From Komagataeibacter saccharivorans (lineage in GTDB: Bacteria; Pseudomonadota; Alphaproteobacteria; Acetobacterales; Acetobacteraceae), in assembly GCF_003207825.1 (NCBI RefSeq), contig NZ_NKTY01000002.1:62001-126000 (forward strand): 64,000 nucleotides of DNA, in the 5' to 3' direction. A program made the translations under genes and the position numbers. Positions 9,780 through 18,395 of the stretch are shown here, one piece after another; position 1 is the first letter of the stretch, and each line of letters opens with the position of its first letter. A model generated the notes under the pieces. It was not told the DNA's origin. It worked only from the letters and a program-made list of their open reading frames with translations, and did not search any database.

Positions 9780-10880
9780 ATGTCCGCATATTCTCCCCAT
9801 GGCTCCCTGCTGGGCCGCACGCCGCCTTCCGCGCAGGAAATGCGCAACAGGAAGCGTATTTCCACGTGGCTGTTCGCAATCTGCTTCATGCTGATCGGCA
9901 TGATCGCGCTTGGCGGCTATACGCGCCTGACCGGGTCGGGCCTGTCCATCATGGACTGGCGGCCCATTACCGGCATGATCCCGCCGCTAAGCCATGCGGA
10001 ATGGGAACGGCAGTTCGAACTGTACAAAACCATTCCCCAGTACAAGATCCTGCATGACGGCTTCGGCCTTTCGGGTTTCCAGCAGATTTTCTGGGCAGAG
10101 TGGACGCACCGTTTCTGGGGTCGGCTCATGGGCCTCGTGCTGCTGGTGCCGCTGGTGTGGTTTTCCATCACCGGTGCGCTGGACCGGCGGCTCATGCTGC
10201 GGCTGATCCTGTTTTTCGTACTGGGCGGGCTTCAGGGGGCTATCGGGTGGTTCATGGTGGCATCGGGGTTCAATCCGGACAGCACCGCCGTCGCCCCGGT
10301 GCGGCTGGTACTGCACCTGTGCTGCGCCTTTGCGCTGTATATCGCCATTCTGTGGACAGCCCTTTCGGTACGCACGCCGCGCCCAGCCTTCATCCCGGCC
10401 ACGACCGCAGTGGTGCGCATCCACCGGCTGGTATGGACCATATGCTGTCTGGTGGGCATCACCGTCATTGCGGGCGGCTTTACCGCAGGCACGCATGCCG
10501 GATTTGCCTATAATACCTTCCCGCTCATGGATGGCCACCTGATCCCCCGTGGCTACGCACGGCTGCATCCCTTCTGGCTGAACTGGTTCCAGAACATTCC
10601 GGCGGTCCAGTTCGACCACCGCCTGCTGGCGACCGGCACGGCGCTGCTGATCGGCCTTACCATCGTGCTGGGACTGCGCACGGCCAATCTGGGCAAGGAC
10701 GTGCATGATGCGCTGATGGTTCTGGGCTGGCTGGTGCTGCTGCAATACGCGTTGGGCATCACCACGCTGCTGCTGGTCGTGCCGGTCTGGGCAGGCACCG
10801 TGCACCAGACCTGCGCCGCCCTTGTGCTGACGGCGGCCATTGTGACGCTGCACCGCCTGCGTGGGGTCGGACGCCCCTGA
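9780..10880 (+). CDS. ctaA: heme A synthase (COX15/CtaA)
   Basis: Oxidises the C8 methyl of heme O to a formyl group, giving heme A for aa3-type oxidases. The 366-residue protein has eight predicted membrane helices and the four family histidines in their usual contexts: [27 protein letters not shown] and VHQTCAALV. The [13 protein letters not shown] loop after helix 1 and the [17 protein letters not shown] loop are diagnostic of the Alphaproteobacterial/mitochondrial COX15 type. The ATG has only a weak ribosome-binding site. No other oxidase-assembly gene lies nearby. Confidence 0.95.
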   Translation: MSAYSPHGSLLGRTPPSAQEMRNRKRISTWLFAICFMLIGMIALGGYTRLTGSGLSIMDWRPITGMIPPLSHAEWERQFELYKTIPQYKILHDGFGLSGFQQIFWAEWTHRFWGRLMGLVLLVPLVWFSITGALDRRLMLRLILFFVLGGLQGAIGWFMVASGFNPDSTAVAPVRLVLHLCCAFALYIAILWTALSVRTPRPAFIPATTAVVRIHRLVWTICCLVGITVIAGGFTAGTHAGFAYNTFPLMDGHLIPRGYARLHPFWLNWFQNIPAVQFDHRLLATGTALLIGLTIVLGLRTANLGKDVHDALMVLGWLVLLQYALGITTLLLVVPVWAGTVHQTCAALVLTAAIVTLHRLRGVGRP

Positions 10881-10936
10881 ACCACGTTCCATCCGCTCCC
10901 GGCACATCGGCCACCGGGGGCGGATGGCCTCCCCAT

Positions 10937-12400
10937 TCAGGGGGTTACGATATAGGCCACACCCCGCGGTTGCACATGTGTGTAGCGGTCGCGGATGATG
11001 GCCCACAGGCTGGAATATTCCCAGACATAACGCGGCGGCAGGAAGCGTGAACTGCTGACAAAGGCCACGATACCATGACTGTCCAGGGCCTGGCGCAGGG
11101 CCGTGGCGTCATGCGTGACGGCCACATGCTGGGAATAATTGAAAAAATCCATGACCACGGGCTTGCCCGCCCAGTAGCAGATGGCCAGCGTCTCGCACCC
11201 TACATTGCCATCCATATGCCGGACCGTCCCGATCGTTTCGCGCCATGCGGGTTCGTGGGCCATGACCTCCGCCGTGCTGCGATACAGAAAGGGCACGTAA
11301 ACCGGCGCACAGGCCACGATGGGCAGCAGGTCCAGCCCCGCCAGCATGACAACACCCATCCACGCAGGCACCCGGCCGGGCGGGATCATACCCCTTTCCA
11401 TCCCCGATACGGCCAGCCCGGCACATAGCGCGGCTGCGATCAGGGCTTCAAAACACGCATTATGTGTAACACCAGCACCCGTGCGCTGGATCACCACCGA
11501 CAGGACGGACCAGAACAGGTAAGTCCCCAGCAGCAGACCCATCCGGTTGCGCAGGCCCAGCCGGGGCAGAAGCAGCGCGGAGACCATCATGCCCCCCAGC
11601 CCCAGCACGTTGCCCACCCCCTTCACGGCCCCATGTATCTGGAAAATGCGCTTGTGCCCGAAAACGCCATGGATGAAATCCGGGCCGAAACAGGCATAAA
11701 ACAGGCCGCCCAGAACGGACACACCCACGACCCCGCCCAGCATCCATGCCAGCGCGCCACGCCGGTCGGTCACAAGCAGCCACAGGGTGATCGCAAGCGG
11801 CAGGGCAAGGATATTGTGCTTGAAGGTCAGTCCCGCCACCATGACAAGACCGGCACAGAACGCCCGCCACGCAGGCATGCCGTCGCGTGCATTGCCCCGG
11901 TTCCCCAGCAGCAGCACGAAACCGGCCATGATAATGGCTTCCGCCAGCCATTGCGGATCATTCATGACCACGTAATCGCTATAGAAAACCGCCGCGTAGA
12001 ATATGACCAGCAGACCCGCGAACCATGCGGCGGCGCGCGTGCCCCCCATGATGATGACGATCCGGCCGGTTGCAAAAGCGCAGAAAAGCATGGCGAATAA
12101 CGAGACGATACGCCCCGCGAGGATCATGTCCCCCAGCAGCCAACCGAGCGCACCCACCACGTAAAAGGAACTGGGCGGATAGTTGTTGAACACCATGCCG
12201 CCCGGTGGCGGGTACAGGCTGGCGCCCCCCATCCCCATGGCATGCCGGGCCTGATAGGCATTCCATCCCTCGTTACTGGACAGGGAGACATGATACCCGA
12301 TAATCGCAATATGCGGGGCAAGCATACAGGTCGCCAGAAATATCCCGGCACAGATCCATAACCTGCCAATCGTTCCTGATACTCTTGGTATGGTATTCAT
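10937..12400 (-). CDS. GT-C type (ArnT/PMT-like) membrane glycosyltransferase
   Basis: A 487-residue polytopic membrane protein with roughly ten to twelve hydrophobic helices and a soluble C-terminal region after about residue 360. The short loop after helix 1 carries SSNEGWNAYQARHAM, an acidic residue placed as in the GT-C catalytic loops of ArnT/PMT-type enzymes. Such enzymes move a sugar from a polyprenyl-phosphate donor to an acceptor on the periplasmic side. I recognise the fold class but not the specific enzyme or sugar. It converges on ctaA and has no glycosylation partner beside it; other sugar-lipid genes lie about 15 kb away (27.3-31.5 kb). Confidence 0.65.
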   Translation of the reverse strand: MNTIPRVSGTIGRLWICAGIFLATCMLAPHIAIIGYHVSLSSNEGWNAYQARHAMGMGGASLYPPPGGMVFNNYPPSSFYVVGALGWLLGDMILAGRIVSLFAMLFCAFATGRIVIIMGGTRAAAWFAGLLVIFYAAVFYSDYVVMNDPQWLAEAIIMAGFVLLLGNRGNARDGMPAWRAFCAGLVMVAGLTFKHNILALPLAITLWLLVTDRRGALAWMLGGVVGVSVLGGLFYACFGPDFIHGVFGHKRIFQIHGAVKGVGNVLGLGGMMVSALLLPRLGLRNRMGLLLGTYLFWSVLSVVIQRTGAGVTHNACFEALIAAALCAGLAVSGMERGMIPPGRVPAWMGVVMLAGLDLLPIVACAPVYVPFLYRSTAEVMAHEPAWRETIGTVRHMDGNVGCETLAICYWAGKPVVMDFFNYSQHVAVTHDATALRQALDSHGIVAFVSSSRFLPPRYVWEYSSLWAIIRDRYTHVQPRGVAYIVTP

Positions 12401-12424
12401 ATATGAAAAGCGGCTTCTTCCGTT

Positions 12425-12444
12425 CCGAATACTTAATTATTCGG
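12425..12444. promoter_or_regulatory. Inverted repeat upstream of the GT-C gene
   Basis: A perfect 7-bp inverted repeat, CCGAATA and TATTCGG, separated by six A/T-rich bases, 25 bases before the start of the minus-strand GT-C gene. Its size and position suit an operator for a dimeric regulator or a 5'-leader hairpin. No regulator gene is nearby. Confidence 0.35.
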
Positions 12445-12864
12445 GGTCTGCACGGCTGCCTGCCCCGGATCAGATATGCGGATGGTCCTGCATTTCATAT
12501 CAGACGCCCATCCGGCCCCGGTCAATGCCTCCGTCCGGGCGGGGCATCCTAGCGTGCCCCACGGGCGGGGAATAACACCGGAATGTGGCTTTATAATTCA
12601 GAATGTTACACAGGCCGTTTTCCGGGGATCTTTCGCGCCCTTCCCGCTTGTGCATTCGTGCGGACCGGGCAGAAATACCCCTATGATCCACAGGCAGCCC
12701 CTCAACGGGATACCGCGCACGATCCGGCGGCGATGGGTGCGCCGGGGCATCCGATCCGGCAGGCCATGCGTTATCGCGCCATCGGGCGGCATGATGCGCG
12801 CCACGCCTTTCCCGAACGGACTATTTTCTGCGATAAACCCTCTTCAGACATGCAGGAATGGAAG
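12445..12864. other. Intergenic stretch without a supported gene
   Basis: About 420 bases between the divergent GT-C gene and the glycine-rich secreted protein. The plus frame that ends in the glycine-rich protein is open back to 12583, but the upstream part has no conserved look and no ribosome-binding site. The stretch probably holds the two divergent promoters; I could not pick out a convincing -35/-10 pair. Confidence 0.5.
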
Positions 12865-13449
12865 ATGCACAAGCTGAAACATGTGGCGACCGGAATGATG
12901 CTGGCACTGATCGCATGCGGGCCGGTGGTGCCGCACGCCCATGCCGAACCACATGGCGGCGGCGATGGCGGTCGGGGTGGTCCGGGCGGCGGTGGCTATG
13001 GCGGAGGCCATGGTGGAGGCTGGAACAATGCAGGCCGCAGTGGCGGATGGGACGGCGGGCGTTCGGGCCGCTGGCGCGGCAACTGGGGCTGGGGCGGATG
13101 GGGCTGGAATGGTGGCTGGGGCGGCGGCTACTACCCTGCCTATGTCGGCTGGGATGGCTGGGGATACCCGTGGGGCGGCTGGGGCTGGGGATGGCCCGGC
13201 ATGGCCATGGGGGGTGCGATGGGTGCCGCCGCAGCCGGGGCCAGCTATCAGGCCGCACCGGAAGTCTATAGCGGCACGGGCAATACCACGCCGGAAGACG
13301 ACACCATCTATGACAAGGATCTGTCCACGCTGGTCAATCCCCAGCCTGCGCCAGTCCAGACGCAGGCCCCCGCGCAGCCGAAACCGTCCCGTTCCTGTCC
13401 GGCGGGACAGGTCTATAATGACCTGACTGAAAGCTGCGACCGGCCATAA
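12865..13449 (+). CDS. Glycine/tryptophan-rich secreted protein
   Basis: A 194-residue protein of unknown function. ATG 12865 is preceded by AGGA at a good distance and gives a clear signal peptide: a basic start (MHKLKH), a hydrophobic core, and cleavage after AHA. The mature part begins with about 100 residues made of GGG, WGG, WGW and similar repeats, then an Ala-rich segment, a Pro/Gln-rich linker, and a C-terminal SCPAGQVYNDLTESCDRP with a cysteine pair that could form a disulfide. The glycine-rich part suggests a disordered or surface-coat protein. A second, smaller glycine-rich secreted protein lies at 16660-16995. Confidence 0.7.
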   Translation: MHKLKHVATGMMLALIACGPVVPHAHAEPHGGGDGGRGGPGGGGYGGGHGGGWNNAGRSGGWDGGRSGRWRGNWGWGGWGWNGGWGGGYYPAYVGWDGWGYPWGGWGWGWPGMAMGGAMGAAAAGASYQAAPEVYSGTGNTTPEDDTIYDKDLSTLVNPQPAPVQTQAPAQPKPSRSCPAGQVYNDLTESCDRP

Positions 13450-13470
13450 GCGGCGACCGGGATCGGGCAA

Positions 13471-13507
13471 CCGGCATGGGGGGATGTATGTTTCCCCCCC
13501 CCACCGG
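13471..13507. repeat. GC-rich hairpin between convergent genes
   Basis: CCGG-N2-TGGGGGGA pairs with a C-run and CCGG across a short TGTATG-type loop. It sits between the stop of the glycine-rich gene (13449) and the stop of hemH (13547). There is no T-run on either side, so it is not a textbook intrinsic terminator, but it may hinder read-through between the convergent genes. Confidence 0.4.
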
Positions 13508-13546
13508 AAGCGGGCTGGCATTACGCCCGCCCTTCATCCGGGCCGG

Positions 13547-14611
13547 TCAGGATGCGTCGATGGCTTTTTCCTGCCCCGGCTGTGGCACCCAGCCCTGCAG
13601 TTCCTCCCGCACAAGGGTTTCAAGCAGGTCGATGGCATCGGGCGAATCGTTCAGACACGGGATCAGCGCCAGTTCCTCGCCACCCGCCTTGACGAAGGCG
13701 GCACCGGCTTCATTGCCGATTTCATCCAGCGTTTCGATGCAGTCAGCGATGAAGCCCGGCGTGATCACGGCAATCCGGGTAATCCCGCGCGCGGGCAGGG
13801 ATTCGATAAAGGGCGCGGTATAGGGTTCAAGCCATTTGGCCGGGCCAAAACGTGACTGGAAGGTCAGCGGCATCATCTGCCCGTCATATCCCATCGCCTG
13901 ACGCAGGGCGGCGATGGTGCGTTCGCATTCCGCCTGATAGCTGTCACCCTTTTCCACATAGACCTTCGGCAGCCCGTGAAAGGACGCCACGATCATCTGC
14001 GGCCTGAAATCCAGTGTCTGGAGTCGCGCGGTAATGGAACGGGCCAGCGCGGCGATATAGGCCGGATGATCGGCAAAGGGCGGCAGGGTGCGGATGGCAG
14101 GCTGGTTGCGCATGCGCATAAGCGCGCGAAAGGCCTGATCGTTGGCAGTGGCCGTCGTGGTAGCGCTGTACTGCGGATAAAGCGGGGCCAGCAGGATACG
14201 GTCGCATCCCTGCTGCACCAGATCATGCACGCCCTGCCTGATGGAGGGCCTGCCATAACGCATGCCCCATGCCACGGGCACGCCATCTGCCGCCAGACGT
14301 TCGGCCAGCCCGGCAGCCTGATTGCGGGTATAGGTGCGAAGGGGGCTTTCATCGCGATCATGATGCCAGATGCGATGATAGGCTTCCCCCGACCGGCGGG
14401 GGCGAAATGTCAGCACCGGGCCGTACAGGATGGGCTTCCAGATCAGGGGACTGGCTTCGATGATACGCCGGTCCGAAAGGAATTCCGCCAGATAACGCCG
14501 GACAGCGGCGTAACCGGTTCCATCCGGGGTGCCCAGATTGCTCAGAAGCACCCCGGCGCGCGCGGACGCAACTTCCTGCCGCGCCGCGCGATGTACGGTA
14601 ATGAATGTCAT
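13547..14611 (-). CDS. hemH: ferrochelatase
   Basis: Inserts Fe(II) into protoporphyrin IX, the last step of protoheme synthesis. The 354-residue protein has GVLLSNLGTPD near the start, the ASFHGLP histidine motif near residue 210, and PGFIADCIETLDEIGNEAG with the catalytic glutamate region near 290. ATG 14611 is chosen as the family-like start; a TTG twelve codons upstream is possible. Heme made here feeds heme A synthase (ctaA), about 4 kb away. It is the apparent downstream neighbour of a tiny membrane ORF (14690-14812), both on the minus strand. Confidence 0.95.
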   Translation of the reverse strand: MTFITVHRAARQEVASARAGVLLSNLGTPDGTGYAAVRRYLAEFLSDRRIIEASPLIWKPILYGPVLTFRPRRSGEAYHRIWHHDRDESPLRTYTRNQAAGLAERLAADGVPVAWGMRYGRPSIRQGVHDLVQQGCDRILLAPLYPQYSATTTATANDQAFRALMRMRNQPAIRTLPPFADHPAYIAALARSITARLQTLDFRPQMIVASFHGLPKVYVEKGDSYQAECERTIAALRQAMGYDGQMMPLTFQSRFGPAKWLEPYTAPFIESLPARGITRIAVITPGFIADCIETLDEIGNEAGAAFVKAGGEELALIPCLNDSPDAIDLLETLVREELQGWVPQPGQEKAIDAS

Positions 14612-14689
14612 GACACGGCTGCTACATGAAGCCGCGTATGGATGCAAAGGAACAGGAGATGGGGTCCTGCCTTCAGGTCAGAAGTTCAG

Positions 14690-14812
14690 TCAGCGTCGGG
14701 TGCGTACCCGGACCGGCTGCATGGCCCGGACCGGGGCGTTGAGACAACGCGCCATACCGACAAGCCCCAGCAGGGCGACAACAGGGGAAAGCATCTGGAC
14801 AAAGGTGAGCAT
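14690..14812 (-). CDS. Possible 40-residue single-pass membrane peptide
   Basis: A short open frame in the gap between mutY and hemH. ATG 14812 has AGGAAAGGGACC just upstream, a good ribosome-binding site. The peptide has a hydrophobic stretch of about 15 residues (FVQMLSPVVALLGLVG) followed by a strongly basic tail (RVRTRR), as expected for a single membrane helix with the tail inside. No family is recognised. It could be co-transcribed with hemH. Real coding status is uncertain because of its length. Confidence 0.4.
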   Translation of the reverse strand: MLTFVQMLSPVVALLGLVGMARCLNAPVRAMQPVRVRTRR

Positions 14813-14868
14813 CACGGTCCCTTTCCTGATCGGACTTCCGTCAGTCAACAGCGCGTATCATGCCCACG

Positions 14869-15948
14869 TCAATCAAAAACGTGACTGGCGCGCGCCAGCG
14901 CGACACATTTGCGCATGAGCGATGGCAGGGCCACGGCTTCCTCCCCCGCGTAATTCACTTCCCCGCCCTGTCCCGCGATACTGTTGGGAAAGGCGGAAAT
15001 TTGCGCCGCATACACGTCCACCAGCAATGTAAAATGCGTGAAGACATGCTTCACCTGCCCCGTTCCATGCCATTTCGCGCGCAGCCGGGGTGCGTCGGGC
15101 GCATGCTCCATCGCCTCCCCCTCCGTCCAGGGGGTATCGCGCCATACCGGGCCGGGCAGGCCCATCATGCCGCCCAGCAGGCCTTTTTCCGGCCGCCGGA
15201 CCAGCAGCATGCCGCCTGCCGCATCCATCATGCAGAAATGCACGCCATAGCGCACGGGACGGGCCACCTTCGCCGCGCGACGCGGCAGGGTGGCGGCGAT
15301 TCCCTGCCGGTTACCCGCACAGGCGTCACGCCATGGACACAGCGCGCAGGCCGGCGCGCGCGGGGTGCAGATACCGGCCCCCAGATCAAACAGCGCCTGC
15401 GCGAAATCGGATGGTCGGCCCTGCGCCGGGGCATCCGCGTTAAGGATCATGGCCTGACGGGCGATAGCCTTGCGCGCGCCGGGCAGCGGGTCCGTCAGGG
15501 CGAACAGGCGCGCCGTCACGCGTTCCACATTCCCGTCCACCGGCACGACCGGACGACCAAAGGCAATGGCGGCTATGGCCGCAGCGGTATAGGCCCCGAT
15601 TCCCGGCAGTTCCAGCAGCCCAGCCACGGTATCGGGAAACACGCCGCCCCGCGCCGCCACTGCACGGGCGCAGGCATGCAGGTTGCGTGCCCGTGCGTAA
15701 TAGCCAAGTCCGGCCCACATGGTCATGACCTGATCCTGCGGGGCGCGGGCCAGCGCGTTCACATCGGGGAACGCGTCCACAAACCGTTCAAAATAGGGAA
15801 TGACCGCCGTAACGGTGGTCTGCTGCAGCATGATCTCGCTCAGCCAGACCCGATAGGGATCTGCGCTCTGGCCGGGCAGCGCGCGCCATGGCAGAGTGCG
15901 ACGGTGCCGGTCATACCAGCGTAACAGATCAGCGGCAGAAGGTAACAC
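14869..15948 (-). CDS. mutY: A/G-specific adenine glycosylase
   Basis: Removes adenine mispaired with 8-oxoguanine in base-excision repair. The 359-residue protein has the N-terminal SEIMLQQTTV, the helix-hairpin-helix ELPGIGAYTAAAIAAIAFG, the catalytic aspartate in VPVDGNVERV near residue 137, and the four-cysteine 4Fe-4S loop C-x6-C-x2-C-x5-C near residues 192-208. A C-terminal NUDIX-like 8-oxoG recognition domain follows. The GTG start at 15948 is the best fit to family length, but its ribosome-binding site is weak. The frame is open upstream through the divergent DUF721 gene, so an earlier overlapping start is not excluded. Confidence 0.93.
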   Translation of the reverse strand: MLPSAADLLRWYDRHRRTLPWRALPGQSADPYRVWLSEIMLQQTTVTAVIPYFERFVDAFPDVNALARAPQDQVMTMWAGLGYYARARNLHACARAVAARGGVFPDTVAGLLELPGIGAYTAAAIAAIAFGRPVVPVDGNVERVTARLFALTDPLPGARKAIARQAMILNADAPAQGRPSDFAQALFDLGAGICTPRAPACALCPWRDACAGNRQGIAATLPRRAAKVARPVRYGVHFCMMDAAGGMLLVRRPEKGLLGGMMGLPGPVWRDTPWTEGEAMEHAPDAPRLRAKWHGTGQVKHVFTHFTLLVDVYAAQISAFPNSIAGQGGEVNYAGEEAVALPSLMRKCVALARASHVFD

Positions 15949-15958
15949 GGACCCGTTT

Positions 15959-16465
15959 ATGACGAACCCGCCCCCCGACAGCAAGCGAAAGAACGCCACC
16001 ACCCCCACGGAACCGCCGCCCCGGTCGTTCCGCACGCGCAGCATGGCGGCCCTTCTGCCCCATATCAGCAGGCCGGTTTTTCGCAAGCAGTCCCCCGCCG
16101 CCGTGCAGGTCATGTCGGACTGGCCTGATATAGTCGGCCCCCATCTGGCCGCCACGACCGTACCGCGCAGACTGGCCGCCGGGACGCTGACCGTGGCCTG
16201 TTCAGGGCCGGTGGCGATGGAACTGCAGCATCTTGCGCCCGCCGTCATCGCCCGCATCAACACCACATGCGGACAGGGCGTGGTCAAACGCCTGAGAATG
16301 GTTCAGGACCTGACCATGACGCCCCGCCCCGTCGCCCGGCCCGCCCCACGCACGGCACCTGCGCCCGTTCAGATCGACGACATGCCCGATGGCCCGCTGA
16401 AGGAAGCACTTGGCCGTCTGGGCGGCTGGCTGAACGCATCCCGCGACCCGAAAACCCGGCGATAG
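15959..16465 (+). CDS. DUF721/DciA-type protein (possible replicative helicase loader)
   Basis: A 168-residue DUF721 protein. DciA, the DnaB-helicase operator found in most bacteria that lack DnaC/DnaI, belongs to this family, so a role in loading or stimulating the replicative helicase is plausible. The conserved core lies in about residues 20-110: a basic first helix, VMSDWPDIVGPHLAATTVPRRL, then the beta-strand GTLTVACSGPVAMELQHLAP. A Pro/Ala linker and a short C-terminal segment follow. ATG 15959 fits the domain. It is divergent from mutY, with only ten bases between the two starts; mutY-DUF721 neighbours are seen in other Alphaproteobacteria. Confidence 0.75.
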   Translation: MTNPPPDSKRKNATTPTEPPPRSFRTRSMAALLPHISRPVFRKQSPAAVQVMSDWPDIVGPHLAATTVPRRLAAGTLTVACSGPVAMELQHLAPAVIARINTTCGQGVVKRLRMVQDLTMTPRPVARPAPRTAPAPVQIDDMPDGPLKEALGRLGGWLNASRDPKTRR

Positions 16466-16659
16466 GTGCCCTGACCACTCCCCTTCCGCCAGACGGAAGG
16501 AAACGGCCCCGGTTACAGACCGGGCGACGCCTGCCATGAAAACGCCTTACGCATGATCGTGAATGATCTGTCACATAATGACAGGTGCCCAAGGCTGGAT
16601 ATCTGGCCGGAAGGCACCAATATCCGATGGCAGGATGTCAGATAAAGGAAACTGACCAC

Positions 16660-16995
16660 ATGCGTAAATTGGCCCTGTTGCTGGCCGTGTCCGTGGGACT
16701 GGTCGGCGCGTTGCCCGCACCTTCCGCCTATGCATGGCGTGGGGGCGGATGGGGTGGCCCCGGCTGGCACGGCGGCGGCTGGCGTGGTGGCTGGGGCTGG
16801 GGTGGCTTCGGCATGGGCATCGCCGCCGGGACCGCACTGGGTGTCGCCATGTCCCCTTACCGTTACGGACCTTATGGTTACGGCTATCGCTACCCGGTCT
16901 ATGGCTACGGTTATCCGCCGCCCTATCCGGTTTATGCCTATCCGCCGCCGCCTCCACCGCCGCCACCGGCCTATTACGGCGGATATTACCGTTAA
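16660..16995 (+). CDS. Small Gly/Tyr/Pro-rich secreted protein
   Basis: A 111-residue protein of unknown function. ATG 16660 follows AAAGGAAA at a good distance. A clear signal peptide (MRKLALLLAVSVGLVGALPAPSAYA) precedes a mature part built of GGGW/GGPGW repeats, then YGYGY-type repeats, a run of eleven Pro residues interrupted only by Tyr and Ala, and the ending YYGGYYR. The composition points to a disordered envelope-associated protein. Its stop overlaps the stop of trpF on the other strand within the palindrome TTAA. Confidence 0.7.
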   Translation: MRKLALLLAVSVGLVGALPAPSAYAWRGGGWGGPGWHGGGWRGGWGWGGFGMGIAAGTALGVAMSPYRYGPYGYGYRYPVYGYGYPPPYPVYAYPPPPPPPPPAYYGGYYR

Positions 16996-17621
16996 GGCGC
17001 GCCCCGCGCGGCCTGTACGAAGGCGTGGATCAGTGCTGCGGATTTGACGCCGGGGGCGGACTCCACCCCGGATGACACATCTACGGCACGCGTGCCGCTC
17101 TGATCTATGGCGCGCCGTACATTGTCAGGCGTCAGGCCCCCGGCCAGCAGCCACGGGACGGGGGCCTGCCAGCCTTTGGTCAGGGTCCAGTCAAAGGCAT
17201 GGGCATTGCCACCGGGCCGGTCGGAACCGGCAGGCGCACGGGATTCGATGACCAGCCCATCCACCGCACAGTTTTGGGGCAGGTCAGCAGCAGCGGCAAT
17301 CCCGGCCGCCTGCCATACCGGCAGGCCGAACCGCGCGCGGATTGCGGCGGCGCGGGGACCATCATCATAGATCTGCAATCCATCAAGCGGCACATGATCC
17401 AGCACGGTGCGGATCTCGTCATCCGTGGGCCGGACAAACAGCCCGATGCGCTGCGGGCCAGCGGACATCATGCCACGCGCCAGTTCTCCGGCCACATCCG
17501 GCGTTACATGGCGTGGAGAACGGCCGAAAAACACGAATCCGATCCAGTCCGCCCCTGCGGCACAGGCTGCATCCAGCCCGATCCGATCACGGATACCGCA
17601 TATCTTGACCCTGACCGCCAT
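16992..17621 (-). CDS. trpF: phosphoribosylanthranilate isomerase
   Basis: Amadori rearrangement of N-(5-phosphoribosyl)anthranilate to CdRP in tryptophan synthesis. The 209-residue TIM barrel has VKICGIR with the catalytic cysteine at the start, ADWIGFVFFGRSPRHV, the GLQIYD strand, LAGGLTPDNV and the C-terminal phosphate-binding VDVSSGVESAPGVK with the catalytic aspartate. It lies 23 bases after pyrF, in a probable lapA-pyrF-trpF unit. The other tryptophan genes in the window, trpBA, are 40 kb away. Confidence 0.95.
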   Translation of the reverse strand: MAVRVKICGIRDRIGLDAACAAGADWIGFVFFGRSPRHVTPDVAGELARGMMSAGPQRIGLFVRPTDDEIRTVLDHVPLDGLQIYDDGPRAAAIRARFGLPVWQAAGIAAAADLPQNCAVDGLVIESRAPAGSDRPGGNAHAFDWTLTKGWQAPVPWLLAGGLTPDNVRRAIDQSGTRAVDVSSGVESAPGVKSAALIHAFVQAARGAP

Positions 17622-17644
17622 ATGACCCGTGCCCTCGACCCGGT

Positions 17645-18352
17645 TCAGGCAGACAGTTCCGCCGCAATCGCGGCGGCGGCGGCGGCGGGATCGGATGCAC
17701 GGGTAATAGGGCGACCCACCACAATCCAGTCCGCCCCGGCATCGCGTGCCTGGGCGGGGGTCATGACCCGTTTCTGGTCCCCCGGCGCACTGCCTGCCGG
17801 ACGGATACCGGGCACGACCAGCACCGGCTTGTCGCCCAGCGCCTGCCGCAGGGGCGCGATCTCATGCGAAGAACAGACAAGCCCGTCCGCGCCGGATTCA
17901 ATGGCCAGACGACCCAGCCGCACGACCTGTGCTTCCACGCTGCCCTCAACCCCGGTTTCATGCAGGGCACCGGCATCCATGCTGGTCAGGACGGTGACGG
18001 CCAGCAGCAGGGGACGTGCATTTTCGGGGAAGGTCTCATTCACCGCAACGCGAGCCGCCGCGATCATGGCCCGGCCACCTGACGCATGGATGGTCAGCAT
18101 GGCGGGACGCAGTGCGGCAAGGCTGCCAATGGCGGATGCGACGGTGTTGGGGATATCGTGCAGTTTCAGGTCAAGGAACAGCGGACTGCCCCCCGCCGCC
18201 TCACGCACGGCGTCCAGCCCGCAGGCATAGGTAAACTCAAGCCCCAGCTTGACCGCCCCGGCATGTCCGGCGGTTTCGTGCCGCCAGCGCACGGCCTGCG
18301 CCGTGTCCTTGGTATCGAGGGCAACAATCAGGCGGGTGGACCGTCCACGCAT
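17645..18352 (-). CDS. pyrF: orotidine-5'-phosphate decarboxylase
   Basis: Decarboxylates OMP to UMP, the last step of de novo pyrimidine synthesis. The 235-residue barrel has the LIVALDTKD start and the catalytic FLDLKLHDIPNTV motif, where the D-x-K-x-x-D network is intact, and ends with IVVGRPITRASDP, the phosphate-gripping loop. ATG 18352 is taken; lapA ends 44 bases upstream. It sits between lapA and trpF on the same strand. Confidence 0.96.
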   Translation of the reverse strand: MRGRSTRLIVALDTKDTAQAVRWRHETAGHAGAVKLGLEFTYACGLDAVREAAGGSPLFLDLKLHDIPNTVASAIGSLAALRPAMLTIHASGGRAMIAAARVAVNETFPENARPLLLAVTVLTSMDAGALHETGVEGSVEAQVVRLGRLAIESGADGLVCSSHEIAPLRQALGDKPVLVVPGIRPAGSAPGDQKRVMTPAQARDAGADWIVVGRPITRASDPAAAAAAIAAELSA

Positions 18353-18395
18353 TGGCGGTAACTCCGGTGCAGGCTATGGGGCGTAAGGAAAAGGT

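Noticed and set aside
12583-12864. Upstream extension of the glycine-rich protein
   Set aside because: It would put 94 non-conserved residues before a perfect signal peptide; the ATG at 12865 has the better ribosome-binding site.
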